From DOZZ01 sp963792655 (GTDB taxonomy: Bacteria; Acidobacteriota; Terriglobia; Bryobacterales; Bryobacteraceae), in assembly GCA_963792655.1 (NCBI GenBank), contig CAWBWU010000001.1, positions 186,001 through 250,000 on the forward strand: a stretch of 64,000 nt of DNA, written 5' to 3'. Positions 9,315 through 19,906 of the stretch are shown here, piece by piece (position 1 is the stretch's first letter; each line of letters begins with the position of its first letter). A program made the translations under genes and the position numbers. The notes beneath the pieces are model-generated. The model worked only from the letters and a program-made list of their open reading frames with translations. It ran no database searches and had not been told where the DNA came from.

Positions 9315-9731
9315 GTGGATGACCTCACGGCGGCCGATTACCGGGCCCTTAGCGAGATCAGGTTTCAGATTCGCAAGTTTCTGCATTTCAGCGAAGAGGC
9401 TGCGCGCAGTGAAGGGCTGGAGCCTCACCAGCACCAGCTACTGCTTGCGGTCAAAGCGCTGGGCGATGACGGCGGACCGACTGTGGGAGCGCTCGCGGAG
9501 CACCTTTTGATCCGCCATCACAGTGCCGTAGGCCTGCTCGACCGTCTGGAAGAGCGCCAGTTCGTGAAGCGTGTGCGCGCGAACGACGAAGACCGCCGCC
9601 AAGTGTCCGTCCGATTGACGCGCAAAGGAGAAAGCAAGCTGAAGCATTTAGCGACGGTGCATCGCGAGGAGCTGCGAACATCCGGCCCCGATCTTGTCGC
9701 CGCGCTGCAAACGCTGCTGGAGAAAGAGTAA
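9315..9731 (+). CDS. MarR-family transcriptional regulator
   Basis: This 138-residue protein has a MarR winged helix: HQHQLLLAVKAL (helix 2), TVGALAEHLLIRHHSAVGLLDRLEE (recognition helix region, about residues 55-80) and the wing VKRVRANDEDRRQVSVRLT with the conserved D-x-R-D-R-R-like loop. Flanking helices form the dimer interface. It starts with GTG at 9315. An upstream ATG is lacking and the palindrome at 9293-9311 sets the 5' limit. Its stop overlaps the next start as TAATG, so the ClC channel gene is coupled to it and is probably its regulatory target together with itself. The inducing ligand is unknown. Confidence 0.88.
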   Translation: MDDLTAADYRALSEIRFQIRKFLHFSEEAARSEGLEPHQHQLLLAVKALGDDGGPTVGALAEHLLIRHHSAVGLLDRLEERQFVKRVRANDEDRRQVSVRLTRKGESKLKHLATVHREELRTSGPDLVAALQTLLEKE

Positions 9732-11549
9732 TGACGAAGACGCAAGATCTCGGAGATTTCACGACAACGCCTCGTGCGATCACGATCTCGGCCATGGCGA
9801 TCGGGATCGGATTTGTCAGCGCGGGTGTCGCCTGGGCGCTGCTGCAACTGATCGGGTTGTTCACCAACCTGTTCTTCTACCAGCGATGGAGCACGGCAAC
9901 TCGTATCGCCCGCCGGCAACCATCTCGGCCATGGGAATTGGTGGTGCCCGTCTCGGGCGCGCTGATCATCGGGCTGATGGCGCGCTACGGCTCGGAGCGC
10001 ATCCGCGGCCACGGGATCCCGGAAGCGATCGAAGCCATTCTGATCAACGGCAGCCGGGTCGAGCCGAAGGTCGCGATGCTGAAGCCGCTGTCGTCGGCGA
10101 TCTCGATCGGCTCGGGCGGCCCGTTCGGCGCGGAGGGGCCGATCATCATGACCGGCGGCGCGTTCGGCTCGATGATCGCGCAGTTGTTCCATCTGACCAG
10201 CGCGGAACGCAAAACGCTGCTGGTCGCCGGCGCGGCCGCCGGCATGTCGGCGACATTCGCGGCGCCGGTCGCGGCGGTGCTGCTGGCGGTCGAGCTGTTG
10301 CTGTTCGAGTGGAAGCCGCGCAGCCTGATTCCGGTCGCGCTGGCGAGCGCCACCGCGGGTGCTGCCCGGCGTTACATCCTCGGCACTCGGACCGCTGTTC
10401 CCGGTGCCCGCGCACCCGATCTTCATCGGGCCTGCAGGGTCTGCTGGGCTGCGTGCTGGCCGGTCTGCTGGCGGGCGTGCTGTCGGCGCTGCTGACCTAC
10501 GGCGGTGTACGCCGCGGAGGACGCTCTTTCACAAGCTGCCGATTCACTGGATGTGGTGGCCGGCGATCGGCGGGCTGGTGATCGGCCTCGGCGGCCTGAT
10601 CTTCCCGCAGGCGCTCGGCGTCGGCTACGACACGATCGGCGCGCTGCTGCAGGGCGACGTGCCGCGCACATGATTCTGCTCGGCATTCTGCTGGTGAAGT
10701 CGGTGATCTGGGCGGTCTCGCTGGGCTCGGGAACGTCGGGCGGCGTGCTGGCGCCGCTGCTGATGATGGGCGGCGCGCTCGGCGGGCTCGAAGCCATGTT
10801 CCTGCCGGCTGAAGGCGCTGGCTTCTGGCCGCTGGTCAGCATGGGCGCGATTCTCGGCGGGACGATGCGCTCGCCGTTCACGGGCGTGATCTTCGCGCTC
10901 GAACTGACCCACGACGTCAACGTGCTGCTGCCGCTGCTGATCGCCGTCATGATCGCGCACGGCTTCACCGTGCTGACGCTGCAAGCGCTCGATCCTGACG
11001 GAGAAGGTTGCGCGGCGCGGATATCACCTGAGCCGCGAGTACAGCGTCGATCCGCTCGAGATTCTGTTCGTGCGCGAGGTGATGCGCGACAATATCGTGG
11101 CGCTTCCGGCGGACACCACGGCGGCGGCCGCTCGTGTCCCGCTGCGCATGGATCACATGGACCGGGGCCAAAGGCTGTATCCGGTGGTCGATAACAACCG
11201 GCAACTGGTTGGGGTGCTGGCGAGGACGCGTCTGCAGGAGATCCTCGACGAAGGTTCTGATTACCGCAGGCCGCTGGGCGAACTGGCGAAGACCGATCCG
11301 GTGGTGGCGCATGCCGGCGAGCCGCTGCGCATTGTGGTTCACCGGATGGCGGAAACCGGGGTCACGCGGATGCCGGTTGTGGAGAGCGCAAGCGATCGTA
11401 CGCTGGTCGGGATGGTCTCGCTGCAGGATCTGCTGCGCGCCCGCACGCGCAACCTGGAAGAAGAGCGGCGGCGCGAGCGTGTACTGCGCATTCATTTTCC
11501 GTTTGGGTCAAAAGCGCCGGTGGCGAATGGCGACGTAGCGGGTAGCTGA
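9731..11549 (+). CDS. ClC-family chloride channel/transporter with CBS pair, heavily frameshifted
   Basis: The first 210 residues or so read in one frame and contain the ClC motifs GHGIPEAIEAI, GSGGPFGAEGP (with the gating glutamate) and the following helix. The rest continues in other frames: LLGCVLAGLLAGVLSALLTYGG, LPIHWMWWPAIGGLVIGLGG, GSGTSGGVLAP with the third selectivity motif, and from about 11040 a CBS-domain pair (YPVVDNNRQLVGVLARTRLQ and GVTRMPVVES). At least five shifts are needed. The part from 10.0 to 11.0 kb is markedly GC-richer, with GCG, CTG and GGC codons dominating. Either many local sequence errors or a decaying acquired gene would explain it. It is coupled to the MarR gene. 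Confidence 0.8.
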
Positions 11550-11587
11550 GTAGGGTGGCGTTCCCAGCGGCGTGGTCTAGTGGGAGC

Positions 11588-12052
11588 ATGGCTGACGCGC
11601 GGTTACGGAAACATCTGATTGAACTCCTTGACGGGGGGAGCGCGCATATTCGGTTCGGCGATGTGGTCGAGAAGTTTCCTGTCGACCGCGCGGGCATACG
11701 GCCGGCCGGGTCGCCGCATTCCGCCTGGGAGTTGCTCGAGCACCTGCGCATTGCGCAACGCGACATCATTCTGTTCAGCGAGGGCAACGACTACGTCGAA
11801 CCGAAGTGGCCCGACGATTATTGGCCTGCTGCGCACGACCCGAAAGATGCACAGCAGTGGAACGCCTCGGTGGCAGCGGTGCGCGAAGACACGGCCCGGT
11901 TCGCTGCGATGGTCGGCGACGAAAAACGAGACTTGTTAGAGCCGTTCGCTTGGGGCTCGGGCCAAACGCTGCTACGCGAGGCGCTCCTCATTGCAGATCA
12001 CAACTCCTATCACCTGGGGCAGTTGCTGCTGGTGCGCCGCATGGTCGAGTAG
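11588..12052 (+). CDS. DinB-family protein
   Basis: The 154-residue protein from ATG 11588 is a DinB/YfiT-like four-helix bundle. The metal-ligand histidines expected in this superfamily are visible as H in SPHSAWELLEHL and as the pair in DHNSYHLGQL near the C-terminus. Family members are thiol transferases, hydrolases or proteins of unknown function, and the sequence does not tell which applies. A GTG at 11555 would add 11 residues, but the added stretch resembles no family N-terminus. The gene ends 5 bp before a perfect 18 bp hairpin. Confidence 0.8.
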   Translation: MADARLRKHLIELLDGGSAHIRFGDVVEKFPVDRAGIRPAGSPHSAWELLEHLRIAQRDIILFSEGNDYVEPKWPDDYWPAAHDPKDAQQWNASVAAVREDTARFAAMVGDEKRDLLEPFAWGSGQTLLREALLIADHNSYHLGQLLLVRRMVE

Positions 12053-12057
12053 CTGGC

Positions 12058-12100
12058 TGAGATAAGGATGGCCGGGTGCTTGCCGGCCATCCTTATCTCA
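12058..12100. terminator. Bidirectional terminator hairpin
   Basis: Two perfectly complementary 18-base arms (12058-12075 and 12083-12100) are separated by a 7-base loop, between the convergent DinB-like and Solibacter-type genes. There is no clear T run, but the stem is long and GC-rich at its top, which fits a terminator serving both strands. Confidence 0.7.
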
Positions 12101-12105
12101 GGTGC

Positions 12106-13778
12106 CTACTGGTACGTCACGCTTTCAGAGCTGCCTGACGACGAGGTCACAACTCCTAAGTCCAAACCGGGAGCAGTGAACGTTACATAGGTCGTGTCGG
12201 CGTTCACGCTGAGACTGCCGGTCGGCACACTAAATCCGCCGATGCTCGAGGAGCCCGCCGGCAAGCTGAGCAGTACAACCGAAGGAATGGTGAAGCTGCC
12301 GTCAGAGGTCTTAGCCATGCAATGGAAGCTGGCGCCCACCAGGGTCGACGTCGACGTGAAGTTTTCACTGCTGCCGTCGATGCTGATGTAACCGTTCGGG
12401 TCGCCCCCAGTCCATGTGACAAGCTGGCCTGCCGAACGCACCACTGTTGAGATCGAACTCTGGTTAGTCCACACCACCGACGGCGGAAGGGTCAGCCCGA
12501 CATTGAAAAGCACCCACATCGGCTCCGCCGGGGCCGCTAACCGTGTACTGGCCGGGGTCGAGGTAATTGCCGGGCGTGCCGTTACCCAGTTGACCCAGGT
12601 AGCTGCCTTTCTCTGCACCACTGGTCGGCATAAGCGACCGTGACCCGCCCGGGCCGGACACCATGATGGACGGGCCGGCGTCAAGACCAACGAGAGTCAG
12701 TCCGACATACGGGTTCAGTGTTGCGCTGTTGAAGCTGGTGACGGTACACGCTCCAAAAGAAACGCTACGGAAAAGCGATGAGTTGAACGAGGTGCCGGCC
12801 GGGAAAGTGAACCTCTCGAAACTCGCGAACCCCGCGTCCGTGGTCGTGGTACTTGCGGCTCCCCCGAGCACGCTCGGCGTGGTGGCCGTGTCGCGGCTTA
12901 GGTTAATCGACGCGACCGCCGCGCTCGACTTGCTGAAAATGCTGCTGAATTGAGCGGTGCTGAGGCCCGTAGCGGCGTCCGTGCACGTGCGGCCACTAGG
13001 CGCCACGGCAATTGTCGTGAAGTTGCTGATCACGTTGTTGATCTGCACCGCGACCGGAACCGAACAGCCCTGAACGCCGGAAGGTACCACGGCGCCGATC
13101 TGATCCAGTCCGGCGCAGCAGCCGGAGCGGCCGCGATAGGTCAGCGCGGCTGAGGTGCCTCCAATAAACACCTTCACCGGGTTGGACGGCATGTCACCGG
13201 GCAATGCGCCGCCGGCCTCGTTCCCGGAAACTGCCCCGAGACCGGTGCCCCAGATGATCAACGTTTCTCCTGGATTGGCGGCCTTGTTGATCGTTACGAG
13301 GCTGTAGTCGGCAAAGGTGACGATTCCCGGTCCTGAGCCAGCGCTGTTTACGGCGAACACGCCGAAGCTACTGGCGACAACGTTGATCGGTTCGGGCGCG
13401 CTGGTTTGACCGTTGTAAGTGACAGTGACGGTCCCGGTCCCGACAGGCGTAGCGGACGGAACGATCGCGTTGATCTGACCCTGCCCCGAAAATAGAATGA
13501 TCGCCTGCGTAGTAGTTCCGTTCACAGTGATCGCGACGGACACCTTACCCACTGGAGTAACGGTAGGGAGCGGGTAATTGAACCCGTATTCAGGCGCAGC
13601 AGGGCCTAGGTTGCCTGCCGAAGAGGCTGAAGATGGAGCCTTGCGCAATCGATGCGTTGGGCAGACCTTGCGGCGCAAAACTCGCCGCGTTGAAGATGCC
13701 ACCTGACGCGATGGTCGGCTGCGCCATAGCAGAAGTGGCAAATACGGCTGACATTAGTAACACAAGCGTGTATTTCAT
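12106..13778 (-). CDS. Secreted Solibacter-type protein with TIGR03437-like domain, frameshifted
   Basis: A signal peptide starts at 13778 (MKYTLVLLMSAVFATSAMA, cleavage near AQ), followed by GGIFNAASFAPQGLPNASIAQGSIFSLFG, written here in outline. After a one-base shift near 13610 the text continues as NLGPAAPEYGFNYPLPT and QGQINAIVPSATPVG, and later LIIWGTGLGAVSG. These are the marks of the domain found in many Solibacter secreted proteins. A second shift near 12520 joins the threonine- and serine-rich C-terminal part ending at 12106. The restored protein has about 555 residues. The function is unknown, probably cell-surface or secreted. It is divergent from another protein with the same domain. 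Confidence 0.72.
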
Positions 13779-13938
13779 ATTTACCTCATATAGGAACGCG
13801 CAAAACATCGGCTCCGCGCCTCACGGAAATTGGAGCCACGCGGATTATACAGAGGTAAGTCAGCGAACAGAAGGGTGAACCAAGGGGGTCATGGCCGGTT
13901 GTGCGCGCATCTTGAGCCGGATGCTAGGCTCAAGCAGT

Positions 13939-16170
13939 ATGTCGCGACGCCTTGCCGTTCTGATCGCTTCAGTAGTTCTACCTGCCTGCGGGAGCACTGT
14001 TCAACTGCTGCCGCTTCTACCGAAGAGCGCCGTGACCACGGCTATACAGCTCGACGGAGCCGGCAACATTTATGTCGCCGGGTATACGCCACCGGCCAGT
14101 GTTCAAGACTCCCAGGATGCGTTCGTAGCGAAGCTTTTGCCGGACGGGACGGTCGGGTACTTTACTGCGCTGGGTGGTTCGCAACAGGATGCGGCCACAG
14201 CTCTGGTCCTGGGCTCAGACGGATCTGTGTACGTTACTGGCGAAACACAGTCGGCCGATTTCCCGGTAACTGCTGGCGCCGTACAAGCCAGTAACCCGCA
14301 GCCCGGCCCAATGACCGGGTTCTTAGCCAAGGTAAACTCTACTGGAACAGTTATTTACAGTAGTTATCTCCCGTCGGTTTCTCTTGCTCAGATGACCGGT
14401 ATCGCGCTAAGTAAAACAGGAGAGGTCTTCCTGACTGGTCTCGGCACGCCATCGAACGTCATTACGCCGAATACTCCTCAAGGATTCATCCTGAAGCTGG
14501 ATCCCACGTTGAGTAATGTAGAAATGCGGGTTTCGGGCTTCGGCGGCGGCCTCATCAAATTAGATGACCAGGGCAATATCTATTTGGCAGGTAGTGCGGA
14601 GCCTGTGTTGGGCCCAGCAGGAGTCCGTCAACCAGTGCATTGCCAACCTTATCGCCGAATGCCTTCCAGTCAACACATAGTTCGATCTTTTGCATCACCT
14701 TCGGCTCAGGACCGGGCGGTCCCGCGGGCTCTTACTTCTGCCGCTACCAGTATGTTGCCAAGCTTGATCCGAACGGCAATGTGCTCTGGGCAACTTATGT
14801 GACCGGAACTTACGGTGCGATCGCTCGCGGCATGGCATCTGGATGCCGCCGGAAACGTATTAGTGGCGGGCACTACCAACTCTGATGACTATCCGGTTAC
14901 TCCGGGTGTGTTTCAAGGTGTGTATACCGCAGCGGCTCCGCCCTTCCCGGTGCCATTGGGAAGTACTTACAAAGACCCGCCGCCAGCGACAGGTTACATA
15001 ACTAAAGTAAATTCGTCCGGAACAGGACTTATCTGGTCAACTTTCTTTGGAGGCTCATCCATGGACCGGGTTGACGGTCTTGCAGTTGCTCCAAACGGTG
15101 ATGTTATCGTTTCGGGCCGCTCGAGCTCGCGCGACCTACCCGGGTTGGAGGAAACTCCCGAGGGCTGCCGGCCAGCGCCGGTGCAGGAGCTCGGATTCAT
15201 AGCACGCGTCGCAGCGGATGGCGCAACCGCGGGGCCGACTCAATTGATTACTGGCGCGCCGTCCTGCACTTACCTGAACTGCAGCGTCACCTCTGACTAC
15301 ACAAACTTCGTTGAACCCTGGCCCGTTGCCGTAAGTGCAACCGGGCTCGCCTTCACCGGCGGGACCAACGGGACCGTGGCCGCTGTGGACTTTCTGCAAA
15401 CGAACCGGCTCGCGTGCGTGACTGACCCGGCCGACAATGTGCAGCTTCGGACCCTCGCGCCCGGCGAACTGGTTTCATTGTTCGGCGAGGACCTCGCGCC
15501 CGCGTTGCCATTGGTTCCGGCGAGCGGCACCCAGGCATCGACGACAAACTTCGGCGCGTTCTTCGACGGTGTCCCGGCACCCATTCTGTATTCGTCAGGA
15601 CAGCAGATCAACGTGCAGGTCCCCTTCGAAACAGCGGGTAAGAATAGCGTCAAGCTCCAACTCGTGGACAAGAACGTTCCACTGCAGCTTATGGAGTCGC
15701 GCACGTTTCAAGTAGCCGACCGGCAGCCCGCAATATTTCTCGCGCCAGCCGGGTTCACCAGCCCGTTCCCAGGCTACACACCGTGCGGAGGCGTGGTTTC
15801 GATCGGTCCTCAAGCGCTCGCCTTGAACGCAGATGGAACGGTGAACGACTGCACGAACCCCGCGGCACCTGGTTCTACGGTTACGCTCTTCGCAAACGGC
15901 TTGGGGCAGGTCACGCCCGCACTGGCCACCGGCACCATTGCACCCGCCCCCGCGGTGGACCTCACGCCGGGCCTTGCGTTGTCCGCGCCGGGCGCCGCGC
16001 CCTCCAACGTGACCACCATGACCTTGCCAGGAGCATTAGAGGGAGTGGAGCAGGTCAAGGTTCAACTTCCCCCGGCCGCGCCCGCAACACCGGCATACGA
16101 TCTGGTGCCCACGGTGTTGGGCGTTACGTTACGTGAGAGGCTCGTGCTGATCTGGGTGCGCGCGAAGTAG
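13939..16170 (+). CDS. Lipoprotein with SBBP beta-propeller repeats and Solibacter C-terminal domain, frameshifted
   Basis: From ATG 13939 the product has a lipoprotein signal peptide with lipobox LPAC at about residues 15-18. Then come SBBP-type propeller repeats, recognisable by repeated units such as GAGNIYVAGYT, GSDGSVYVTGETQSADFPVT and AAGNVLVAGTTNSDDYPVT. The last 240 residues are the TIGR03437-like domain (LAPGELVSLFGEDLAP, PAPILYSSGQQINVQVPFE). The frame shifts near 14610 and near 14830. The restored length is about 740 residues. The propeller and surface location suggest binding or adhesion, but no catalytic residues are visible. An ATG at 13891 is less likely since it would bury the signal peptide. 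Confidence 0.75.
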
Positions 16171-16209
16171 GCGACGTGCCCACCCGGCAAGTGCGGGTAC
16201 CCTGAAAAG

Positions 16210-17436
16210 ATGGGGACACAATCGAGCGCGGCGGAATCCATAGCTCCCGCCGTGCAGCGCGCCGTAGTGCCGGTACTGGGCGCCATCAGCTTCTGCCATT
16301 TGTTGAACGACATGGTGCAGTCGCTGATCCCGTCCACATACCCGCTGATGAAAGCGGCGTTCCATCTGGACTTCGGGCAGGTCGGGCTCATCACGCTCAC
16401 CTACCAACTCACGGCATCACTCTTACAGCCGGTGATCGGGCTGTATACGGATAAACGACCGCAACCGTATTCGCTCACAGCCGGCATGAGCCTGACGCTT
16501 TGCGGACTCTTGATGCTGGCATCGGCACACAGCTTCGCGATGGTGCTTGCCGCCGCGGCCCTGGTGGGCCTGGGATCGGCAGTGTTTCATCCTGAGAGTT
16601 CAAGGGTGGCGCGCATGGCGTCCGGCGGGCAGCACGGGCTCGCGCAATCCGTGTTTCAGGTGGGCGGCAATGCGGGAGCGGCGCTTGGTCCGTTGCTGGC
16701 GGCATTCATTGTGCTGCCGCATGGTCAAGGCAGTATCGCGTGGTTCTCACTCGCGGCGATTCTGGGAATTGTACTGCTGGCCCGCATCGGTGCGTGGTAT
16801 CAGGCACGTCGACGAGAACCGCGACCCGCGCATGCAGGGCCGCTGAAGTATGCAGGCGGATTGTCGCGCGGCAAGGTAATCTTTGCGATTGCCATTCTGA
16901 TCGCGTTGATCTTTTCGAAGTACTTTTACCTGGCGAGCATTTCCAGCTACTACACGTTTTATCTGATCAGCAAATTTCACGTGTCGGTACGCAACGCGCA
17001 GCTCTACTTGTTTTTGTTTCTCGGCGCCGCCGCTTTAGGCACAGTGATTGGCGGACCGGTGGGCGATCGCATCGGACGCAAGCAGGTGATCTGGTGGTCG
17101 ATCGCCGGCGTGCTGCCGTTCACGCTGCTGCTGCCTTACGTCAACCTGTTCTGGACGGCTGTGTTGAGTGTGCCGATCGGATTCATCCTCTCGTCAGCGT
17201 TCTCCGCCATCGTGGTGTACGCGCAGGAGTTGATGCCGGGGCGAGTCGGCATGGTGTCGGGACTATTCTTCGGCTTCGCGTTCGGTATGGGCGGTATCGG
17301 CGCAGCGGTGCTGGGCCAGCTGGCAGATAAAACCAGCATCGACTTCGTCTACCACGTGTGCGCGTTTCTGCCGGCCATCGGAGTTCTGACGGCGCTCCTG
17401 CCGGAAGTTGCCAGCCCGAAGGTGGTGCGAGCGTAA
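16210..17436 (+). CDS. MFS exporter, fosmidomycin-resistance (Fsr) type
   Basis: This 408-residue protein is a twelve-helix major facilitator. The N-terminal signature SFCHLLNDMVQSLIPSTYPL and the A-motif-like loop GLYTDKRPQPYS are characteristic of the Fsr subfamily, whose E. coli member exports fosmidomycin. GSAVFHPESSRVARMASGGQ matches the conserved segment after helix 4, and GPVGDRIGRKQVIWWS is the second-half loop motif. Substrates of environmental Fsr homologues are mostly unknown, so antibiotic export is only the family association. It stands alone between a secreted lipoprotein gene and the convergent gyrB gene 6 bp away. Confidence 0.85.
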   Translation: MGTQSSAAESIAPAVQRAVVPVLGAISFCHLLNDMVQSLIPSTYPLMKAAFHLDFGQVGLITLTYQLTASLLQPVIGLYTDKRPQPYSLTAGMSLTLCGLLMLASAHSFAMVLAAAALVGLGSAVFHPESSRVARMASGGQHGLAQSVFQVGGNAGAALGPLLAAFIVLPHGQGSIAWFSLAAILGIVLLARIGAWYQARRREPRPAHAGPLKYAGGLSRGKVIFAIAILIALIFSKYFYLASISSYYTFYLISKFHVSVRNAQLYLFLFLGAAALGTVIGGPVGDRIGRKQVIWWSIAGVLPFTLLLPYVNLFWTAVLSVPIGFILSSAFSAIVVYAQELMPGRVGMVSGLFFGFAFGMGGIGAAVLGQLADKTSIDFVYHVCAFLPAIGVLTALLPEVASPKVVRA

Positions 17437-17442
17437 GCCCGG

Positions 17443-19880
17443 TTAGACGTCCAGGTTCTTGACGTCGAGCGCGTTGTCTTCGATGAAGCGGCGGCGGCTC
17501 TCAACGTCTTCGCCCATGAGCGTGGTGAAGATCCGGTCGGTCTCAACCAGGTCTTCCAGGCGTACGCGAAGCAGCGTGCGCTTCTCGGGGTTCATGGTGG
17601 TGTCGGCAAGTTGTTCGGCGTTCATTTCGCCGAGACCTTTATAGCGCTGCACGTTCACGTCGCGCTTGCCTTCGTTCTTCACATGCGAAAGCAGGTCGCG
17701 CCAGTTGACGCTGATGTCTTTGTGGTCGTTCTTGGTGATGGTGAACGGCGCGTGATTGAAGCGGCCAATCTGTTTTGCCAGCACGCGGAAGCGCTTGTAC
17801 TCAGGCTGTGACGCGAGTTCAATACCGACGCTGCGTTCGGCCTGCGTGCCGTCCTGATAGACAACTTTCCACGCGGAGTGTTCTTCGTCGGCCTTCAGAG
17901 CCACATGCGGAACATTCGCGGCTTTGAGTTGAACTGGCGATCTCTTCGAGGTGCTGCTTGTCGCTAAAGTCGGCTTTGGTGTCGATGCTGAGCTGAGCGC
18001 CTGACAAAACCTCAACTACTCGCGGATCGCGCAAACGGCGTTCGACTTTGTAGAACATCTGCTCGAACTCATCGAGGTTCAACAGGAACCCGCGCAGTTC
18101 ACCGGCTTCGATGTGGACGCTCGGCGTGCCATTCGCGGCTGTATCGACCACCAGATTTTCAGTCGCGCGGCGCATGATCTCGCGCGTGAACTCTTTTTCG
18201 TCTTTGATGTACTTTTCGCTTTTGCCCTTTTTGATGCGATAAAGCGGCGGCTGTGCGATGTAGATGTTGCCGCGCTGAATCAATTCCTGCATGTGGCGGA
18301 AGAAGAAGGTCAGCAACAGCGTGCGGATGTGCGAACCGTCGACATCCGCGTCCGTCATGATGATGATCTTGTGATAGCGAAGCTTGGCCGAGTTGAAATC
18401 GTCTTTGCCGATGCCGGTGCCCATCGCGGTAATGAGTGCACGAATTTCGTCATGACCCAGCATGCGGTCGTAACGGGCTTTCTCGACATTGAGGATCTTG
18501 CCTTTGAGCGGCAGAATGGCCTGGAAGCGGCGATCGCGGCCCTGCTTCGCGGTGCCTCCGGCCGATTCTCCCTCAACCAGAAACAGCTCGCACTTTTCGG
18601 GATCACGTTCCTGGCAGTCGGCCAGTTTGCCCGGCAGCCCACCGGAATCGAGTGCGCCTTTGCGGCGGGTAAGGTCGCGTGCTTTGCGTGCAGCTTCGCG
18701 GGCGCGTGAGGCATCGATCGCTTTGCCCGACGATCTTGCGCATCACCGTCGGGTTCTTGTCGAAGAACTCGCCCAGCTTATCGTTCACGAACTGCGTCAC
18801 AGGACCCTGGATGTCGCTGTTCAAGCGGCCCTTGGTCTGACCTTCGAACTGCGGCTGCGGCACCTTGACGCTGACCACTGCGGTGAGCCCTTCGCGCACA
18901 TCGTCGCCGGTCAAGTTTTCTTTGACGTCTTTGAACAGACCCGCGGCCTGCCCGGCGGCGTTGATGGTACGCGTGAGCGCGCTGCGGAAACCCGACAGAT
19001 GCGTGCCGCCATCGACCGTGTTGATGTTGTTGGCGAAGCTGAACACCGACTCGCCATAGGTATCGTTGTATTGCAGAGCGATCTCGGCACTCATGCGGCT
19101 GCCGTTCGGCATATCTTTTTCCATCTCGATGTAGATGGGTTTATCGTGCAGAACGCTTTTGCCGCGGTTCAGGTGCTTGATGAATTCAGCGATGCCGCCT
19201 TCGTAGATGAAGTCGTGGGCTTTGACCGGATCTTCGCGCTCGTCGGTGAGCGTGATCTTGAGGCCCTTGTTCAGGAACGCAAGTTCGCGCAGCCGCTGAG
19301 CCAGCGTGTCGAAGTTGAACTTCGTCGCTTCCATGATCGATTGATCAGGCTTGAACTTGATACGCGTGCCCTTCTTGCGACCGGCCTTTCCCGACAGCTT
19401 CAAAGGCGCCAGCGGAACGCCTTGCGCATACTCCTGCGTGTAGGTGCCGCCGTCACGCCAGATTTCGAGTTCGAGCGTTTCCGCCAAAGCATTTACGCAA
19501 CTGACGCCGACGCCATGCAGTCCACCAGAGACTTTGTAGGTGTTGGAATCGAACTTGCCGCCCGCGTGCAGCTTAGTCATCACGACCTGAGCCGCGGAGA
19601 CGCCTTCTTCTTTGTGAATGTCTACCGGGATGCCGCGCCCGTTGTCCGTCACCGTAACCGAGTTGTCGATGTGAATGACGACGTCAACCTGAGTACAGAA
19701 GCCGGCCAGCGCCTCGTCTACCGAGTTGTCCACCACCTCGTAGACAAGGTGATGCAGTCCCTGTTCACCGGTGGAGCCGATGTACATTGCAGGTCGCAGG
19801 CGTACCGCCTCGAGCCCTTCGAGGACTTTGATACTCCGTGAATCGTACTGTTCGGAAGACGGGTTTACTTCGTTTGGCAT
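17443..19880 (-). CDS. gyrB: DNA gyrase subunit B, frameshifted
   Basis: GyrB is the ATPase subunit of gyrase. The GHKL ATPase region is intact (EVVDNSVDEALAG, DNGRGIPVDIH, GGLHGVGVSCVNAL), followed by the transducer domain. Near 18725 an extra G shifts the frame within RKIVGKAIDASRARE, after which the TOPRIM part reads LFLVEGESAGGTAKQGRDR and MTDADVDGSHIRTLLLTFFF. A second shift near 17935 leads to the C-terminal RYKGLGEMNAEQL block and the end at 17443. The restored length is about 810 residues. An essential gene would not tolerate this, so errors are likely. It lies 26 bp after dnaN, without the recF often found between. Confidence 0.95.
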
Positions 19881-19906
19881 TCGGTTTTATTCAGTTCGTC
19901 TAGTCG

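Noticed and set aside
18489..19841. A 450-codon open frame on the plus strand opposite gyrB
   Set aside because: It mirrors the intact gyrB ATPase part and has no family features, so it is an antisense shadow.
17443..19880. gyrB as a real pseudogene
   Set aside because: It is essential and apparently the only copy in view, all motifs are kept, and the one shift I could resolve is a single extra base. A sequence error explains it better.
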